NCBI GenBank assembly: GCA_001767455.1
Contig: MELC01000014.1
Span: 1-64,000 of the forward strand
Length of the DNA stretch: 64,000 nucleotides
Source: Acidobacteria bacterium RIFCSPLOWO2_12_FULL_66_21
GTDB taxonomy: Bacteria > Acidobacteriota > Vicinamibacteria > Vicinamibacterales > 2-12-FULL-66-21
Reading direction: 5' to 3'
The position numbers were made by a program, and so were the translations under genes. This document shows positions 55,248 through 63,986 of the stretch, in pieces. The stretch's first letter is position 1, and each line of letters opens with the position of its first letter. Under the pieces are notes generated by a model, which saw nothing but the letters and a program-made list of their open reading frames with translations, was not told where the DNA came from and ran no database searches.

Positions 55248-56726
55248 TTACCCCGCCACGACTATCTTGATGCGTTCACCAGGCCGCGGAGGCTGCGACG
55301 GGGCATGGTTGTTCATGATCGCGAGCGTGGACGGCTTCACGCCGCCGCCCGTCCGCTCGGCGATCGACGGCCAGGTGTCGCCGCCGCGCACGGTGTAGAG
55401 GTCCACCCGATTCGGATGGATACCGGCCGCTTCCTCGCGGCTGAGGCCGCGGAACGATCCGATGCTCGACGTGAACTGTCGCTGCACGCCCGAAAAGTCG
55501 TTCGGCGGCGCGATGCCGGCAAACATGTACACGTTCCGCTCGTGCACCACGTGCGCCGCCATCACGACGACGTTGCCAAGCCCCTGAAGGGTGCCCTGGT
55601 AGGTGCCGACGTAGGCGTCCATGCCGTTGATCCGGGTCGGTTCGCCGTTGAGCTGCCGGAACCCGGCGTCCCCCATCGTCCCGCGCGCGATCTGTTCGAC
55701 CGATCCGCTGGGTGACTGCACGAGCTGAAGCAGCATGTAATCGTCGCGCTCCGGCGCTTTCGCGACGACCTGCGCCGCTGAATTCTGGATCTCCCAACCC
55801 TGCGGGAAGCTCAACGCGAGACGAAGGTCCGGGTGCAGGAACTGGCTGCCGCGCACGATGCCGTCGCTCGGGCTGTCGCCGTAGACGATCCCGTCCACGT
55901 GCCGCTCGAAGCCGGTGCGGTCCGTGCGCTCCGCGGCGCCGGACGTGCCGACCTCCGTGCGCTCCGCCTCCTGAATCGCCGCCTGCACCTTCTGGACGCG
56001 ATCGGCCGGCGCCGGATGGGTCGAGAGCCAGTTCGGCACGCCGCGGCGGCTGCCGCTCGCTTCGTCCAGCCGCTCGAGCGTGGTCAGCATGCCGGCGACC
56101 CCATGCGGATCCCATCCGCCGCGCGCCGCGTACTTCACGCCGAGCGTGTCGGCCTGCAGCTCGTCGTCGCGCCCGTATTTCAGGAAGAGCACGCCGAGCG
56201 CCTGCTCCGCGGCCTCTTGCAGCGGCCGCGTTTCGGGAACGAAGATGCCGAGCAGCGTCAGCCCGACCCCGGCGGTCGTGGCCTTCGTGTACTGCTGCGC
56301 GGAATGGCGCGCGCTGACATGGCCGATCTCGTGGCCGAGCACGCCGGCAAGCTGCGCTTCGTCGTTCAGGAACGGCAGGATGCCGCGCGTGACGTAGATG
56401 TAGCCGCCTGGCAGCGCAAAGGCGTTCACCGCGGGCTCGTCGATCACCGTGAAGTGCCAGGGCAGGTTCGGGCGCTCGGACGCGCGCGCGAGCCGCATCC
56501 CGACGGTCTCGACGTAGCGCTGAAGCCCGGGATCGTTGTAGACCCCCATTTCACGGCGCACCTGCGCGTCCATCTCCTGGCCGACTGCAATCTCCTGCCC
56601 CTCGCTCATCAGCGAGAGCTCTTTCTTGCCGGTCGCGGGGTTCGTCGCGCACGAGGTCACGACCGTTGCGGCGACGAGCGGCAGGACGAACGCGATCAGT
56701 CTGTGCCTTGGAGTACGGACGAGCAT
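55248..56726 (-). CDS. M48-family metallopeptidase lipoprotein with LysM-like end
   Basis: 492 residues. The ATG at 56726 has GGAGG eight bases upstream. Lipoprotein signal (VAATVVTSC), then M48 (BepA-like) peptidase: VIDEPAVNAFALPGGYIYVT, zinc site LGHEIGHVSARHS and DELQADTLGVKYAARGG with the third ligand Glu. A second soluble domain (about 290-430) follows. The end (about 440-492, DLYTVRGGDTWPSIAERTGG, PRPGERIKIVVAG) is LysM-like. A role in outer-membrane or peptidoglycan quality control is likely. Confidence 0.9.
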   Translation of the reverse strand: MLVRTPRHRLIAFVLPLVAATVVTSCATNPATGKKELSLMSEGQEIAVGQEMDAQVRREMGVYNDPGLQRYVETVGMRLARASERPNLPWHFTVIDEPAVNAFALPGGYIYVTRGILPFLNDEAQLAGVLGHEIGHVSARHSAQQYTKATTAGVGLTLLGIFVPETRPLQEAAEQALGVLFLKYGRDDELQADTLGVKYAARGGWDPHGVAGMLTTLERLDEASGSRRGVPNWLSTHPAPADRVQKVQAAIQEAERTEVGTSGAAERTDRTGFERHVDGIVYGDSPSDGIVRGSQFLHPDLRLALSFPQGWEIQNSAAQVVAKAPERDDYMLLQLVQSPSGSVEQIARGTMGDAGFRQLNGEPTRINGMDAYVGTYQGTLQGLGNVVVMAAHVVHERNVYMFAGIAPPNDFSGVQRQFTSSIGSFRGLSREEAAGIHPNRVDLYTVRGGDTWPSIAERTGGGVKPSTLAIMNNHAPSQPPRPGERIKIVVAG

Positions 56727-56807
56727 CACCGGAACCTCCTCGCTGCCTGCGAGCGGCAGCTGAAAAGAGCGGTGCAAGGTGTACGCCCGCGCAGACGCCC
56801 GACGGGC

Positions 56808-57893
56808 CTACGAATGGAGGATGTCGTCGAGCGCGGCGAGGAACAGCAGCACGTTGGACGAGGTGGACCCCGAGCCCATCAGTCCGACGCGCCAGATCTG
56901 GCCGGCAAGCGGGCCCAGGCCCGCGCCCACTTCAATGCCGAACTCATCCAGGAGCCGCCGGCGCACGAGCGGTTCCTGCACGCCGACGGGAACGCGAACC
57001 GCGTTGAGCGTCCAGAGTCGCTCTCCCGCCGGCGGCAGCAGCGACAAGCCGAGCTTCCCGAGGCCAGCCAGGAGCGCCAGGTGATGGCGGCGATGCCGCT
57101 CCCACCGCGCCTGGAGCCCTTCCTCCTGGACGACTTGCAGCGCTTCCGAGAGGGCATAGACGAGCGGCGCCGCGATCGTATGATGGTACTTCCGATCGAC
57201 CCAGTAGTCGCGCAGCAGGCCGAGGTCGAAATAAAAGCTTCTGCACGTCACCCGGCGCTCGAGCGCGCGCGCCGAAAAGGAAATCGGCGCCATGCCCGAT
57301 GGGGCGCCAAGCCCCTTCTGGCTGCAGCTGTAGCACACGTCGACGCCCCACCGTCCGACGTCGAGCGGAACGCCGCCGAGCGTCGTGACGGCATCCACGA
57401 CCGTCAGCGCGCCGTGCTGCCGGGCGGCGGCCGCTATCTGCTCCACCGGATTGACGACACCGGTCGACGTCTCGCCGTGCACGACCGCGACGATATCCGC
57501 GCCGTTTGCGGCCAGCGCGTCGGCCACCCGCTGCGGATCGCACGCCTTGCCCCACTCGCCGTCGACGCGCGACACGGACGCGCCATAGCGCTCGAACATC
57601 TGCGCCAGGCGATCGCCGAAATAGCCGGTCACGACCACGAGCGCGCGGCGGCCCGGCTCGGTGACGTTGGCCACCGCGGTCTCCATGCCCGACGTGCCGG
57701 TCCCTGACACCGCGAAGCTGAACGAACCGTCCGCGGCGCCGAAGACCGAACCGAGACGCTGCCGCAGATCGTCGAGGATCGCCATCATGGCGGGATCGAG
57801 ATGGCTCAGCACCGGCGCGGCCATCGCCTGCATCACGCGTCCGGAGATCGGGCTCGGCCCCGGGCCGAGCAGCAGCCGTTCGGGTACGTTCAT
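56808..57893 (-). CDS. Alanine-glyoxylate / serine-pyruvate type aminotransferase
   Basis: 361-residue class V aminotransferase. LLLGPGPSPISGRVMQAM (N-terminus), FAVSGTGTSGMETAV (cofactor phosphate), VHGETSTGVVNPVEQI, VDAVTTLGG (Asp for the pyridine N) and the PLP lysine in YSCSQKGLGAPSGMAP (about 196). It probably transfers an amino group to glyoxylate. The ATG at 57893 overlaps the upstream DapA-family gene by 4 bp, which suggests the two enzymes work in one pathway. Confidence 0.9.
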   Translation of the reverse strand: MNVPERLLLGPGPSPISGRVMQAMAAPVLSHLDPAMMAILDDLRQRLGSVFGAADGSFSFAVSGTGTSGMETAVANVTEPGRRALVVVTGYFGDRLAQMFERYGASVSRVDGEWGKACDPQRVADALAANGADIVAVVHGETSTGVVNPVEQIAAAARQHGALTVVDAVTTLGGVPLDVGRWGVDVCYSCSQKGLGAPSGMAPISFSARALERRVTCRSFYFDLGLLRDYWVDRKYHHTIAAPLVYALSEALQVVQEEGLQARWERHRRHHLALLAGLGKLGLSLLPPAGERLWTLNAVRVPVGVQEPLVRRRLLDEFGIEVGAGLGPLAGQIWRVGLMGSGSTSSNVLLFLAALDDILHS

Positions 57894-58777
57894 ACCGCCT
57901 CCCGCAGATGCGCGAGCTCCGCGCGAATCTGATCGACCGCTTCCGGCGGCGCCGGCGTGAGCGGCATCCGAGGCGGGCCGCCTCTGTATCCGGCAAGGTC
58001 CATCGCGGCCTTCAGGCCCGGAACGCCGTGCGCCGTCGTGACCAGACGCGCCAGCGGCGTCAGCCGCTTCTGCAATTCGCGGGCTTCGTCGTACCGTCCC
58101 GCCCTCACCGCGTCGTAGATGCGCACGCACAGCTCGGGGGCGACGCCCGCGACCGCGAGAATCGCGCCGAGCGCGCCGAGCGCGAGCGCCGGGAACAGGG
58201 TCGGCGCCGATCCCGCGATGACGGCAAAGGAGGCGCGCGGCGTGGCGTCGAGAAACGCCGAGACCTGCGCCATGTCGCTGCCGCTCTCCTTGATGCCCGC
58301 GATGTTGGGATGCTCCGCCAGCCGCGCGACGGCGTCCGCGGTGATGTTCACCCCGGTCACCGCGGTGAAGTTGTAGAGCAGGACCGGCACCGGCGACGCG
58401 TCGGCCACCGCCGTGTAGTGCCGCACGAACGCGTCCGGCGTCATCCGCCCCTTGAAGAAGGACGGCGTCCTCACGAGCGCGGCGTCCGCGCCGAGCGACG
58501 CCGCCCGCCTGGTCGCGTCGATCGTGGCGGGCGTCCCCTCGCGTCCCGTTCCCGCGATCAGCGTCTTGTCGCGCGGGACCCCCTCGCGCGCGGCCGCAAT
58601 CACGCGGTCCGATTCCTCTTCGCTGAGAAACGGCGCCTCGCCATTGGAGCCGAGCGCGACGACGCCGCCGGTTCCCGCGTGAATCCAGCGTTCGACGTTG
58701 AACACGATTGACGGGGCATCGACCTTCCCGTCGCGGAACGGGGTGGCCATCGGTGGGAAGACGGCTGCGAGGTTCAT
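57890..58777 (-). CDS. DapA-family lyase/aldolase
   Basis: 295-residue class I aldolase of the dihydrodipicolinate synthase family. It begins MNLAAVFPPMATPFRDGKVD, has GGVVALGSNGEAPFLSEEE (the GT(T/S)GE loop is GSNGE), the Tyr in VLLYNFTAVTGVNI (family YN-P) and Schiff-base Lys in AGIKESGSDM. The GSNGE and YNFTAVTG forms differ from true DapA and fit 4-hydroxy-2-oxoglutarate aldolase-like members. Coupled to an alanine-glyoxylate aminotransferase, it may split hydroxyoxoglutarate to pyruvate plus glyoxylate. Confidence 0.85.
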   Translation of the reverse strand: MNLAAVFPPMATPFRDGKVDAPSIVFNVERWIHAGTGGVVALGSNGEAPFLSEEESDRVIAAAREGVPRDKTLIAGTGREGTPATIDATRRAASLGADAALVRTPSFFKGRMTPDAFVRHYTAVADASPVPVLLYNFTAVTGVNITADAVARLAEHPNIAGIKESGSDMAQVSAFLDATPRASFAVIAGSAPTLFPALALGALGAILAVAGVAPELCVRIYDAVRAGRYDEARELQKRLTPLARLVTTAHGVPGLKAAMDLAGYRGGPPRMPLTPAPPEAVDQIRAELAHLREAV

Positions 58778-58886
58778 CAATCGCGCAGCGTACCGGCCGC
58801 CTGCGGAGGTTGTCAAGGCGCGCGGCCGTACAAAGAAGTGCCGGAAGCGGCTCGCACCGCTTCCGGCACCGGGGGAGGAACGTGAC

Positions 58887-59516
58887 TCAGTGAATCCGTG
58901 GACCCCACACCGACTTCGCCCGGCGCCAATCCTCGTCGAGGATCGTCCACAAGGTCTGGTCGAGGTATTCGCCATTGCGCAGGAACGATTTCCTCAAGAT
59001 CCCCTCCTGCAGCGCGCCCACCTTGCGGAGCGCACCGTTGCCGCGGCCGTTGGCGACCGCTGCCCTTGCCTCGAGCCGGTGCGTGCCGACGACGTCGAAC
59101 GCGAAGTCGATGGTCATCTTCGCTCCGTCCATGAACACGCCCGTCCCCCAGAACGCCGAACCGATGGCAAAGCCCCATTCGGCCGTCGCGAAGCCCGGCT
59201 CGAGCTGCCGGACCTGGAAGATCCCGATCGCGGTATCCATCCCCTGCGGCACCACGCCGAAGCAGATGTAATTGCCTGCCCTGCGCTCGCGGTGCGTCCA
59301 CGCGATGAACCGCTCGAACCCGTCGACCGTGGTCGGCGGCGGCGAGATGAATCGCGCCACCTCCTCGGTCGCCAGCATGGCCAGCAGCGACGGCGCGTCC
59401 GAGAGCCGCAGCTCACGCAACGTGACGAGCGTGCCGGACAACGCCGGAAGGGCCTGTCGCCAATCGGATTCGATGGCGACCGAGTGCGCTGCTGTGATGA
59501 CTGCCTGGACGTCCAT
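58887..59516 (-). CDS. GNAT-family N-acetyltransferase (RimJ/RimL-like)
   Basis: 209 residues of the GNAT_3/RimJ type: LVTLRELRLSDAPSLLAMLA, FGVVPQGMDTAIGIFQV, AEWGFAIGSAFWGTGVF (acetyl-CoA loop region) and VVGTHRLEARAAVANGRGNG followed by LRKVGALQEG. ATG 59516 with GAGG upstream is used; ATG 59543 (MPFREAEVA) is also possible. Substrate unknown. It follows the subtilase gene by about 35 bp. Confidence 0.88.
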   Translation of the reverse strand: MDVQAVITAAHSVAIESDWRQALPALSGTLVTLRELRLSDAPSLLAMLATEEVARFISPPPTTVDGFERFIAWTHRERRAGNYICFGVVPQGMDTAIGIFQVRQLEPGFATAEWGFAIGSAFWGTGVFMDGAKMTIDFAFDVVGTHRLEARAAVANGRGNGALRKVGALQEGILRKSFLRNGEYLDQTLWTILDEDWRRAKSVWGPRIH

Positions 59517-59551
59517 GGCAACCTCAGCTTCGCGGAAAGGCATCTTCTCCA

Positions 59552-61699
59552 CTAGAAGCCTCCGCCGCCGCCCAGGGTCAGGGTCACAGAGGTCGTCGTC
59601 AGGAACTCGGTCATCAGCACGGGCTCGAACAGCACATCCCAGGCGGTATCCTCGAAGACCAGCGGGTCGTCGTAGAACGTGCCCCACACGATGTTGTCGC
59701 CGTCGTCGTCGGTGCCCCAGACGATGTTGTCGCAGTCCGGGGTGCCGTCGCAGCCGTCGGCCGTGCCCCACACGATGTTGTCCTGCTCCTCACCGTCGAT
59801 GCCCCACCCGATGTTGTCGTCGTCGTCGGCGGTGCCCCACACGATGTTGTCGCAGTCGGTGCCTTCGCAGTCGTCGGCGGTGCCCCAGACGATGTTGTCA
59901 GGGTCGTTCGGATCGCCGACGCCGGTGCCCCAGACGATGTTGTCGCAGTCGGCGCCCTCGCAGTCCGTGCCCCACACGATGTTGTCGTCGTCGTTCTCGC
60001 CGGTGCCCCAGACGATGTTGTCGTCCGTCACCTCGTCGAACGTGCCCCAGACGATGTTGTCGGGATCGGTCGGGTCGTCGCTGGCGGTGCCCCACACGAT
60101 GTTGTCGTCCAGATCCTCGGTGCCCCAGACGATGTTGTCGCAGTCAACCGTCTCGCACTCCGTGCCCCAGACGATGTTGTCGCAGTCGGTGCCGTCGCAC
60201 TCCTCGCCGGCGCCCCAGACGACGTTCGTGTGCCACGCGGTGCCGTTCGGCTTGATCACGCCGCCGCTGATCCGGTGGTTCCCCCAGATGATCTTCCTGC
60301 CCCACCGGGTGGACGTCGGGTAGATCTCGCCGGGCTGCGCGGTCGCGAAGAACCGTGCCAGGTCGACGGCCCCCTTCGCGTTCAGGAAGCCGGCCCCTTC
60401 GGTGAGCGCGTTGTAGCCCGGGTACACCTGCGCGGTGTACTGCAGCAGCGCTTTCACGAGGTTGGGCGTGAGGTTCGGGTTGGCCTCAATCATCAACGCG
60501 ACCGTGCCGCTGACGACCGGGGCCGACATGCTCGTGCCCGTCAGGCTCAGATACGGCTTGTAGCCCACGTCGTAGAGCCCGTCGATGAGGCTCGTCGGAC
60601 GTGTGATGTACAACAGGCTGTTCGGATTGCTCAGCGACACGGTGCCCGTGCCCGGCGCGACGAGGTCCGGCTTGGCCTGATAGTCGAGCCGCGTCGGCCC
60701 GCGCGAGCTGTAGGTGGTCATCACATCGTCGTAGCGATAGACGGTGCCCATCGTGCTCGACGCGCCGACGGTAATCACCCACGGTGCGTTGCCGGGCGCC
60801 GTGATGCCGCCGTAGACCGGCTGCCCGAGCGCGTTCTTGCCGCGGTTGCCCGCCGCCGTGACGACGACAATGCCCGCGTCGACCGCGCGCTTCGCGGCCA
60901 GCGTCAGCGGGTCGGTCTGATAGGACTCGGTGATCGACGCGCCGACCGACAGGTTGATGACGCGGATGTTGTAGGTGGCCTGGTTGGCGACGGCGTAGTC
61001 GAGCGCGGCGATCACGTTGCTGATCACGCCGGCGCCGGTGCCGTCGAGGACCTTGAGGCTGACGATCTGAGCCGCCGGCGCAATGCCGGCATTGACGCCG
61101 GCGGAATCGAGGCCGTTGCCGGCGATGATGCCGCTGACGTGCGTGCCGTGGCCGAAGTCGTCGTACGGGCTCGTCTGGCCGTTGACGAAGTCCACGAAGC
61201 TCGAGACGCGCTGCCCGCCCGTCGACCAGCTCATCAGGTCGTCGTGCCAGGCGGTCACGCCGGAGTCGATCACCGCGACGCCAACACCCGCTCCGTTGTA
61301 GCCGTACAGCGCACGGACGTAGCGCGCGCCGACCGTGGCGGACGTACGGTAATTCGCGCCGCGGGTCGGGCGGTCCCAGTGAACGCTGGCGACGCCCGGC
61401 AGATCCGCGATCTTACGAAGCTGGCCGTTCGGCACCTCAGCGACCTGGCCGTTGATCAAGCTGATGCGACGGCCAAGCTTGCCGCCGGTCTTCTTGACGC
61501 CGGCCGAGACGTCGGCTCCGGGAGCCATCACGATGATGACCCGCGAACTACCGGTCTGCCCGGCACGTGCGTTCAGCTTGCCATCGAGTTTCGCGTGCTT
61601 CCCTGGCCCGCCGGCTGCCGATGCGGGCGCCGCACCAGCCAGGGCACACACCAAGGTGGCCGCTATCCCAACTCGTAACAGAAAACGCCATCCAGTCAC
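59552..61699 (-). CDS. Secreted subtilisin-like protease with DNIVWGT repeats
   Basis: 715 residues, GTG start. Signal peptide (FLLRVGIAATLVCALAGAAP), an inhibitor-I9-like propeptide (about 50-108), then an S8 domain with Asp145 (VAVIDSG), His184 (DFGHGTHVSG), Asn in TAAGNRG and Ser in LTGTSMSAPVVSG (about 390). From about residue 505 to 675 there are 13 copies of DNIVWGT (one variant DNIGWGI) spaced by 5-10 acidic residues, some with paired Cys (ECDGTDC). They are preceded by related KIIWGNH and NVVWGAG. The acidic repeats may bind calcium or anchor the enzyme; this is inference. Confidence 0.93.
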   Translation of the reverse strand: MTGWRFLLRVGIAATLVCALAGAAPASAAGGPGKHAKLDGKLNARAGQTGSSRVIIVMAPGADVSAGVKKTGGKLGRRISLINGQVAEVPNGQLRKIADLPGVASVHWDRPTRGANYRTSATVGARYVRALYGYNGAGVGVAVIDSGVTAWHDDLMSWSTGGQRVSSFVDFVNGQTSPYDDFGHGTHVSGIIAGNGLDSAGVNAGIAPAAQIVSLKVLDGTGAGVISNVIAALDYAVANQATYNIRVINLSVGASITESYQTDPLTLAAKRAVDAGIVVVTAAGNRGKNALGQPVYGGITAPGNAPWVITVGASSTMGTVYRYDDVMTTYSSRGPTRLDYQAKPDLVAPGTGTVSLSNPNSLLYITRPTSLIDGLYDVGYKPYLSLTGTSMSAPVVSGTVALMIEANPNLTPNLVKALLQYTAQVYPGYNALTEGAGFLNAKGAVDLARFFATAQPGEIYPTSTRWGRKIIWGNHRISGGVIKPNGTAWHTNVVWGAGEECDGTDCDNIVWGTECETVDCDNIVWGTEDLDDNIVWGTASDDPTDPDNIVWGTFDEVTDDNIVWGTGENDDDNIVWGTDCEGADCDNIVWGTGVGDPNDPDNIVWGTADDCEGTDCDNIVWGTADDDDNIGWGIDGEEQDNIVWGTADGCDGTPDCDNIVWGTDDDGDNIVWGTFYDDPLVFEDTAWDVLFEPVLMTEFLTTTSVTLTLGGGGGF
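59680..60186. repeat. DNA repeats encoding the DNIVWGT array
   Basis: Thirteen copies of a roughly 20-bp unit (GTGCCCCA(G/C)ACGATGTTGTC) at intervals of 36-48 bp, all multiples of three, so the reading frame is kept. Copy-number variation between strains would be expected. Confidence 0.9.
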
Positions 61700-62006
61700 T
61701 GTTCAGCCTTTCGGTAAGGGACGATTAGATCGTTTCCGACGTCCACGGCAGAGCAATGGGGGGGCCAATGTGGTTGGGGTCTAAAGATCCTCTGTAAATC
61801 GCTGACCTTACAGCAGTTGACAGGTTCGGTCGAATTGGGCTCAGCGGGCGGAAAATGCCATGTTTGCTCCGTTTCGGAACACCTCCACACGCAACTCTGT
61901 GATCGGGTCGAAAACACTCAGCAAAAGGCAGGGTTTGGGGTGTGCTGGAACGGGACAATCGAGCGCCAAAAGCCGGCGTTTGGCGCAGGTGATAAATCGT
62001 TTTCTA
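61700..62006. other. 307-bp gap with hairpin, no gene seen
   Basis: Between the subtilase start and the permease stop. It holds a hairpin at 61963-61986 (GCGCCAAA / TTTGGCGC arms), possibly the end of the permease transcript. The remainder, about 260 nt upstream of the subtilase, is less GC-rich than the genes and could hold its promoter or a leader. No known riboswitch class was recognised and no ORF is credible. Confidence 0.5.
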
Positions 62007-63014
62007 TCAGTTATTTACGGGGGCTGCCTGAACAGTGCGTTCCAGAGTGGGACGTCCACCCGCTGTGAGGTGCAGGGCAAGCACGGAGATGACGATCGCG
62101 GCGGCGGGGGCAAGCAGCCACGGCGCATCGACAAGTGAGCTGATGCGGCCCGCCTCCTGAAGCATGGCCCCCCAGCTGGGCGTCGGCTCGGGAAAGCCGA
62201 GTCCCACGTACGACAGCGTCGCTTCGGCAAGGATGAAGGACGGCAGAAGCAACGTGGCCTGGACCGCCAGGAGGCCCTTCGCCGCGGGGAGCACATGACG
62301 GAGCAGAATCCGCCACGGTCCCGCCCCGAGGGCGCGCGCGGCTTCGGCGTACTCCATCCGGCGCTCCACGGCGACGACCGCGCGGACCCCTCGCGCCGGG
62401 TACGGCCAGCCGGCCAGGCCCATGACCGCCGCCAGCGTCCAGAACACCTCCGAGGTACTGAGGACCAGCGGCATCACCGCGCGCAGCGCAAGCACCACGT
62501 AGATCGCCGGCAGCACGATTACGAAGTCGGCAACATTCATGGCGAGCGCATCGATGGTCCCGCCCCTGAACCCGGCGGCGGCGCCGACCAGCGCGCCGAC
62601 GACCAGCGCGCACAGCGTCGCGAGCACGGAGACGCCGAGCGACAGCCGGCTGCCGCGAACGAGCCGCGAAAACACGTCGCGGCCGAGCGAGTCGGCGCCG
62701 AGCAGCAGCAGCGGGCCGGTACCCTCGTCGGCGGATACGAGCGTCCCGCCGCGTCCCCATCGCAGCGTCACGCGCGTGGCGCGATCTTCGTCGTAGCGCC
62801 GCTCGAGGCGAGTGACCAGGCGAATCGGGTAGACGAATGGAAGGTGCCACGCGCCGGCGTCGTCGATGACGTGCGGCCGCATTGGCGGAGCCGACGCGAA
62901 GTCGCCGAACTGGCGGCCGGGGTCGTACGGCGCGACGAGCGGCGCGGCCACGGCGACGAGCGCAACCAGGCCGAGCAGGGCCACGCCGAGCGCGGGCAGC
63001 GGCCGGCGCGTCAC
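62007..63014 (-). CDS. Oligopeptide-type ABC transporter permease (DppC/OppC-like)
   Basis: 335 residues from a GTG at 63014, overlapping the upstream permease stop by 4 bp. N-terminal helix (LPALGVALLGLVALVAVAAP), a long periplasmic region (about 30-105) ending LLGADSLGRDVFSRLVRGSR, the OppC signature, then five helices. The coupling motif EYAEAARALGAGPWRILLRH (EAA loop) meets the ATPase. SYVGLGFPEPTPSWGAML is characteristic. Substrate-binding and ATPase genes are not in the window. Confidence 0.92.
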   Translation of the reverse strand: MTRRPLPALGVALLGLVALVAVAAPLVAPYDPGRQFGDFASAPPMRPHVIDDAGAWHLPFVYPIRLVTRLERRYDEDRATRVTLRWGRGGTLVSADEGTGPLLLLGADSLGRDVFSRLVRGSRLSLGVSVLATLCALVVGALVGAAAGFRGGTIDALAMNVADFVIVLPAIYVVLALRAVMPLVLSTSEVFWTLAAVMGLAGWPYPARGVRAVVAVERRMEYAEAARALGAGPWRILLRHVLPAAKGLLAVQATLLLPSFILAEATLSYVGLGFPEPTPSWGAMLQEAGRISSLVDAPWLLAPAAAIVISVLALHLTAGGRPTLERTVQAAPVNN

Positions 63015-63907
63015 AGCAGCGGCTCCTCGATGCGTGGATCCACCGCCGCGAGGGCGACGTCGCTGATGAGGATCCCGACGGCGAGCAGCGCCGCGCCCGT
63101 CGCGGCGCACCCGGCGACGAGAAACAGGTCGCGCGCCGTCAGCGCGTCGAACATCAACACGCCGAGTCCCGGCCAGGACATCACCTGTTCGACGATGAAC
63201 GATCCGCTGAGCACGCTGCCGACGAGGATGCCGTAAATCGCCAGGACCGGCTTGAGCGACAGGCGCAGCGCGTGCCTCCAGACGACGCGGCGAGCGGGCA
63301 CGCCGCGAGCAAGCGCGGCGACGATGCACGGCTCGGCCAGCGCGTCAGCCATGGCGCGTGATTCCAGCCGTTCGATGGACGCGGCGACGGGCAGCGCCAG
63401 CGCGATCGAGGGCAGCAGGAGGTACCGCAGGGTGAGCGCGCCGCGCTCCAGCAGGCCCGCGTCCGGCGCGGGCACGCCAAGGCCTCCCGCCGGCAGCCAG
63501 CCCGTGCGCGCCGCGACGAGCAGGAGCCCCAGCGACAGCACGAGCGAGGGGATCGACAGGAAGACGATCGACGCGCCGCCCGCGGCCGACGCAAGGGCGC
63601 TCCGGCGGCTGCCCGTCAGGACACCGAGCGGCAACCCGATGAGCGTCGCGAGCAGCATCGCCGTCGCGCCAAGCAGCGCCGTGTTCGGCGCGTTCTCGCG
63701 AATGAGGGACGAGACGGGGCGGCGGAACCGGAGCGACTCCCCGAAATCGAACCGCACGGTGCGGACGAGCCAGGCGCCGTACTGCTCAAGCAGGGGCCGA
63801 TCGAGACCGAGCCGGTGCCGCTCGGCGGCCACGATCGCGGGATCGGCGCCGATGCCTTCGCCCGTCCCCGGCGCGAGCCGCACGAGCACGAGCGACGACG
63901 ACGACAC
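63011..63907 (-). CDS. Oligopeptide-type ABC transporter permease (DppB/OppB-like), 5' end unresolved
   Basis: At least 298 residues. VLVRLAPGTGEG, HRLGLDRPLLEQYGAWLVR and FDFGESLRFRRPVSSLI are the DppB N-terminal marks, the EAA loop is IVAALARGVPARRVVWRHAL, and the end is VDPRIEEPLL. The GTG at 63907 is the only standard start seen, but it would cut the first membrane helix. The same frame upstream encodes LLRRALSALLLILL, then a TTCTACG heptamer array, and stays open to the window edge. The true start is therefore non-canonical or lies beyond 64000. Confidence 0.85.
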   Translation of the reverse strand: MSSSSLVLVRLAPGTGEGIGADPAIVAAERHRLGLDRPLLEQYGAWLVRTVRFDFGESLRFRRPVSSLIRENAPNTALLGATAMLLATLIGLPLGVLTGSRRSALASAAGGASIVFLSIPSLVLSLGLLLVAARTGWLPAGGLGVPAPDAGLLERGALTLRYLLLPSIALALPVAASIERLESRAMADALAEPCIVAALARGVPARRVVWRHALRLSLKPVLAIYGILVGSVLSGSFIVEQVMSWPGLGVLMFDALTARDLFLVAGCAATGAALLAVGILISDVALAAVDPRIEEPLL

Positions 63908-63960
63908 GAGGAGAATCAGGAGGAGCGCCGACAGAGCCCGGCGAAGGAGAAACGGGAAAA

Positions 63961-63986
63961 CGTAGAACGTAGAAGGTAGAACGTGG
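63961..63986. repeat. TTCTACG heptamer array at right edge
   Basis: Inverted copies of the TTCTACG heptamer seen at 28870-28897, here in frame with the start of the DppB-like permease. Confidence 0.7.

Noticed and set aside
59680-60186. CRISPR-like array: about 13 direct repeats of roughly 20 bp with variable spacers
   Set aside because: All intervals are multiples of three and the repeats encode DNIVWGT in frame with a subtilase. Spacers are short and acidic-coding, and no cas gene is present.
61700-61990. Riboswitch in the subtilase leader
   Set aside because: The less GC-rich leader was compared by eye with cyclic-di-GMP and common metabolite riboswitch consensus sequences and did not match. 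A covariance-model search would be decisive.
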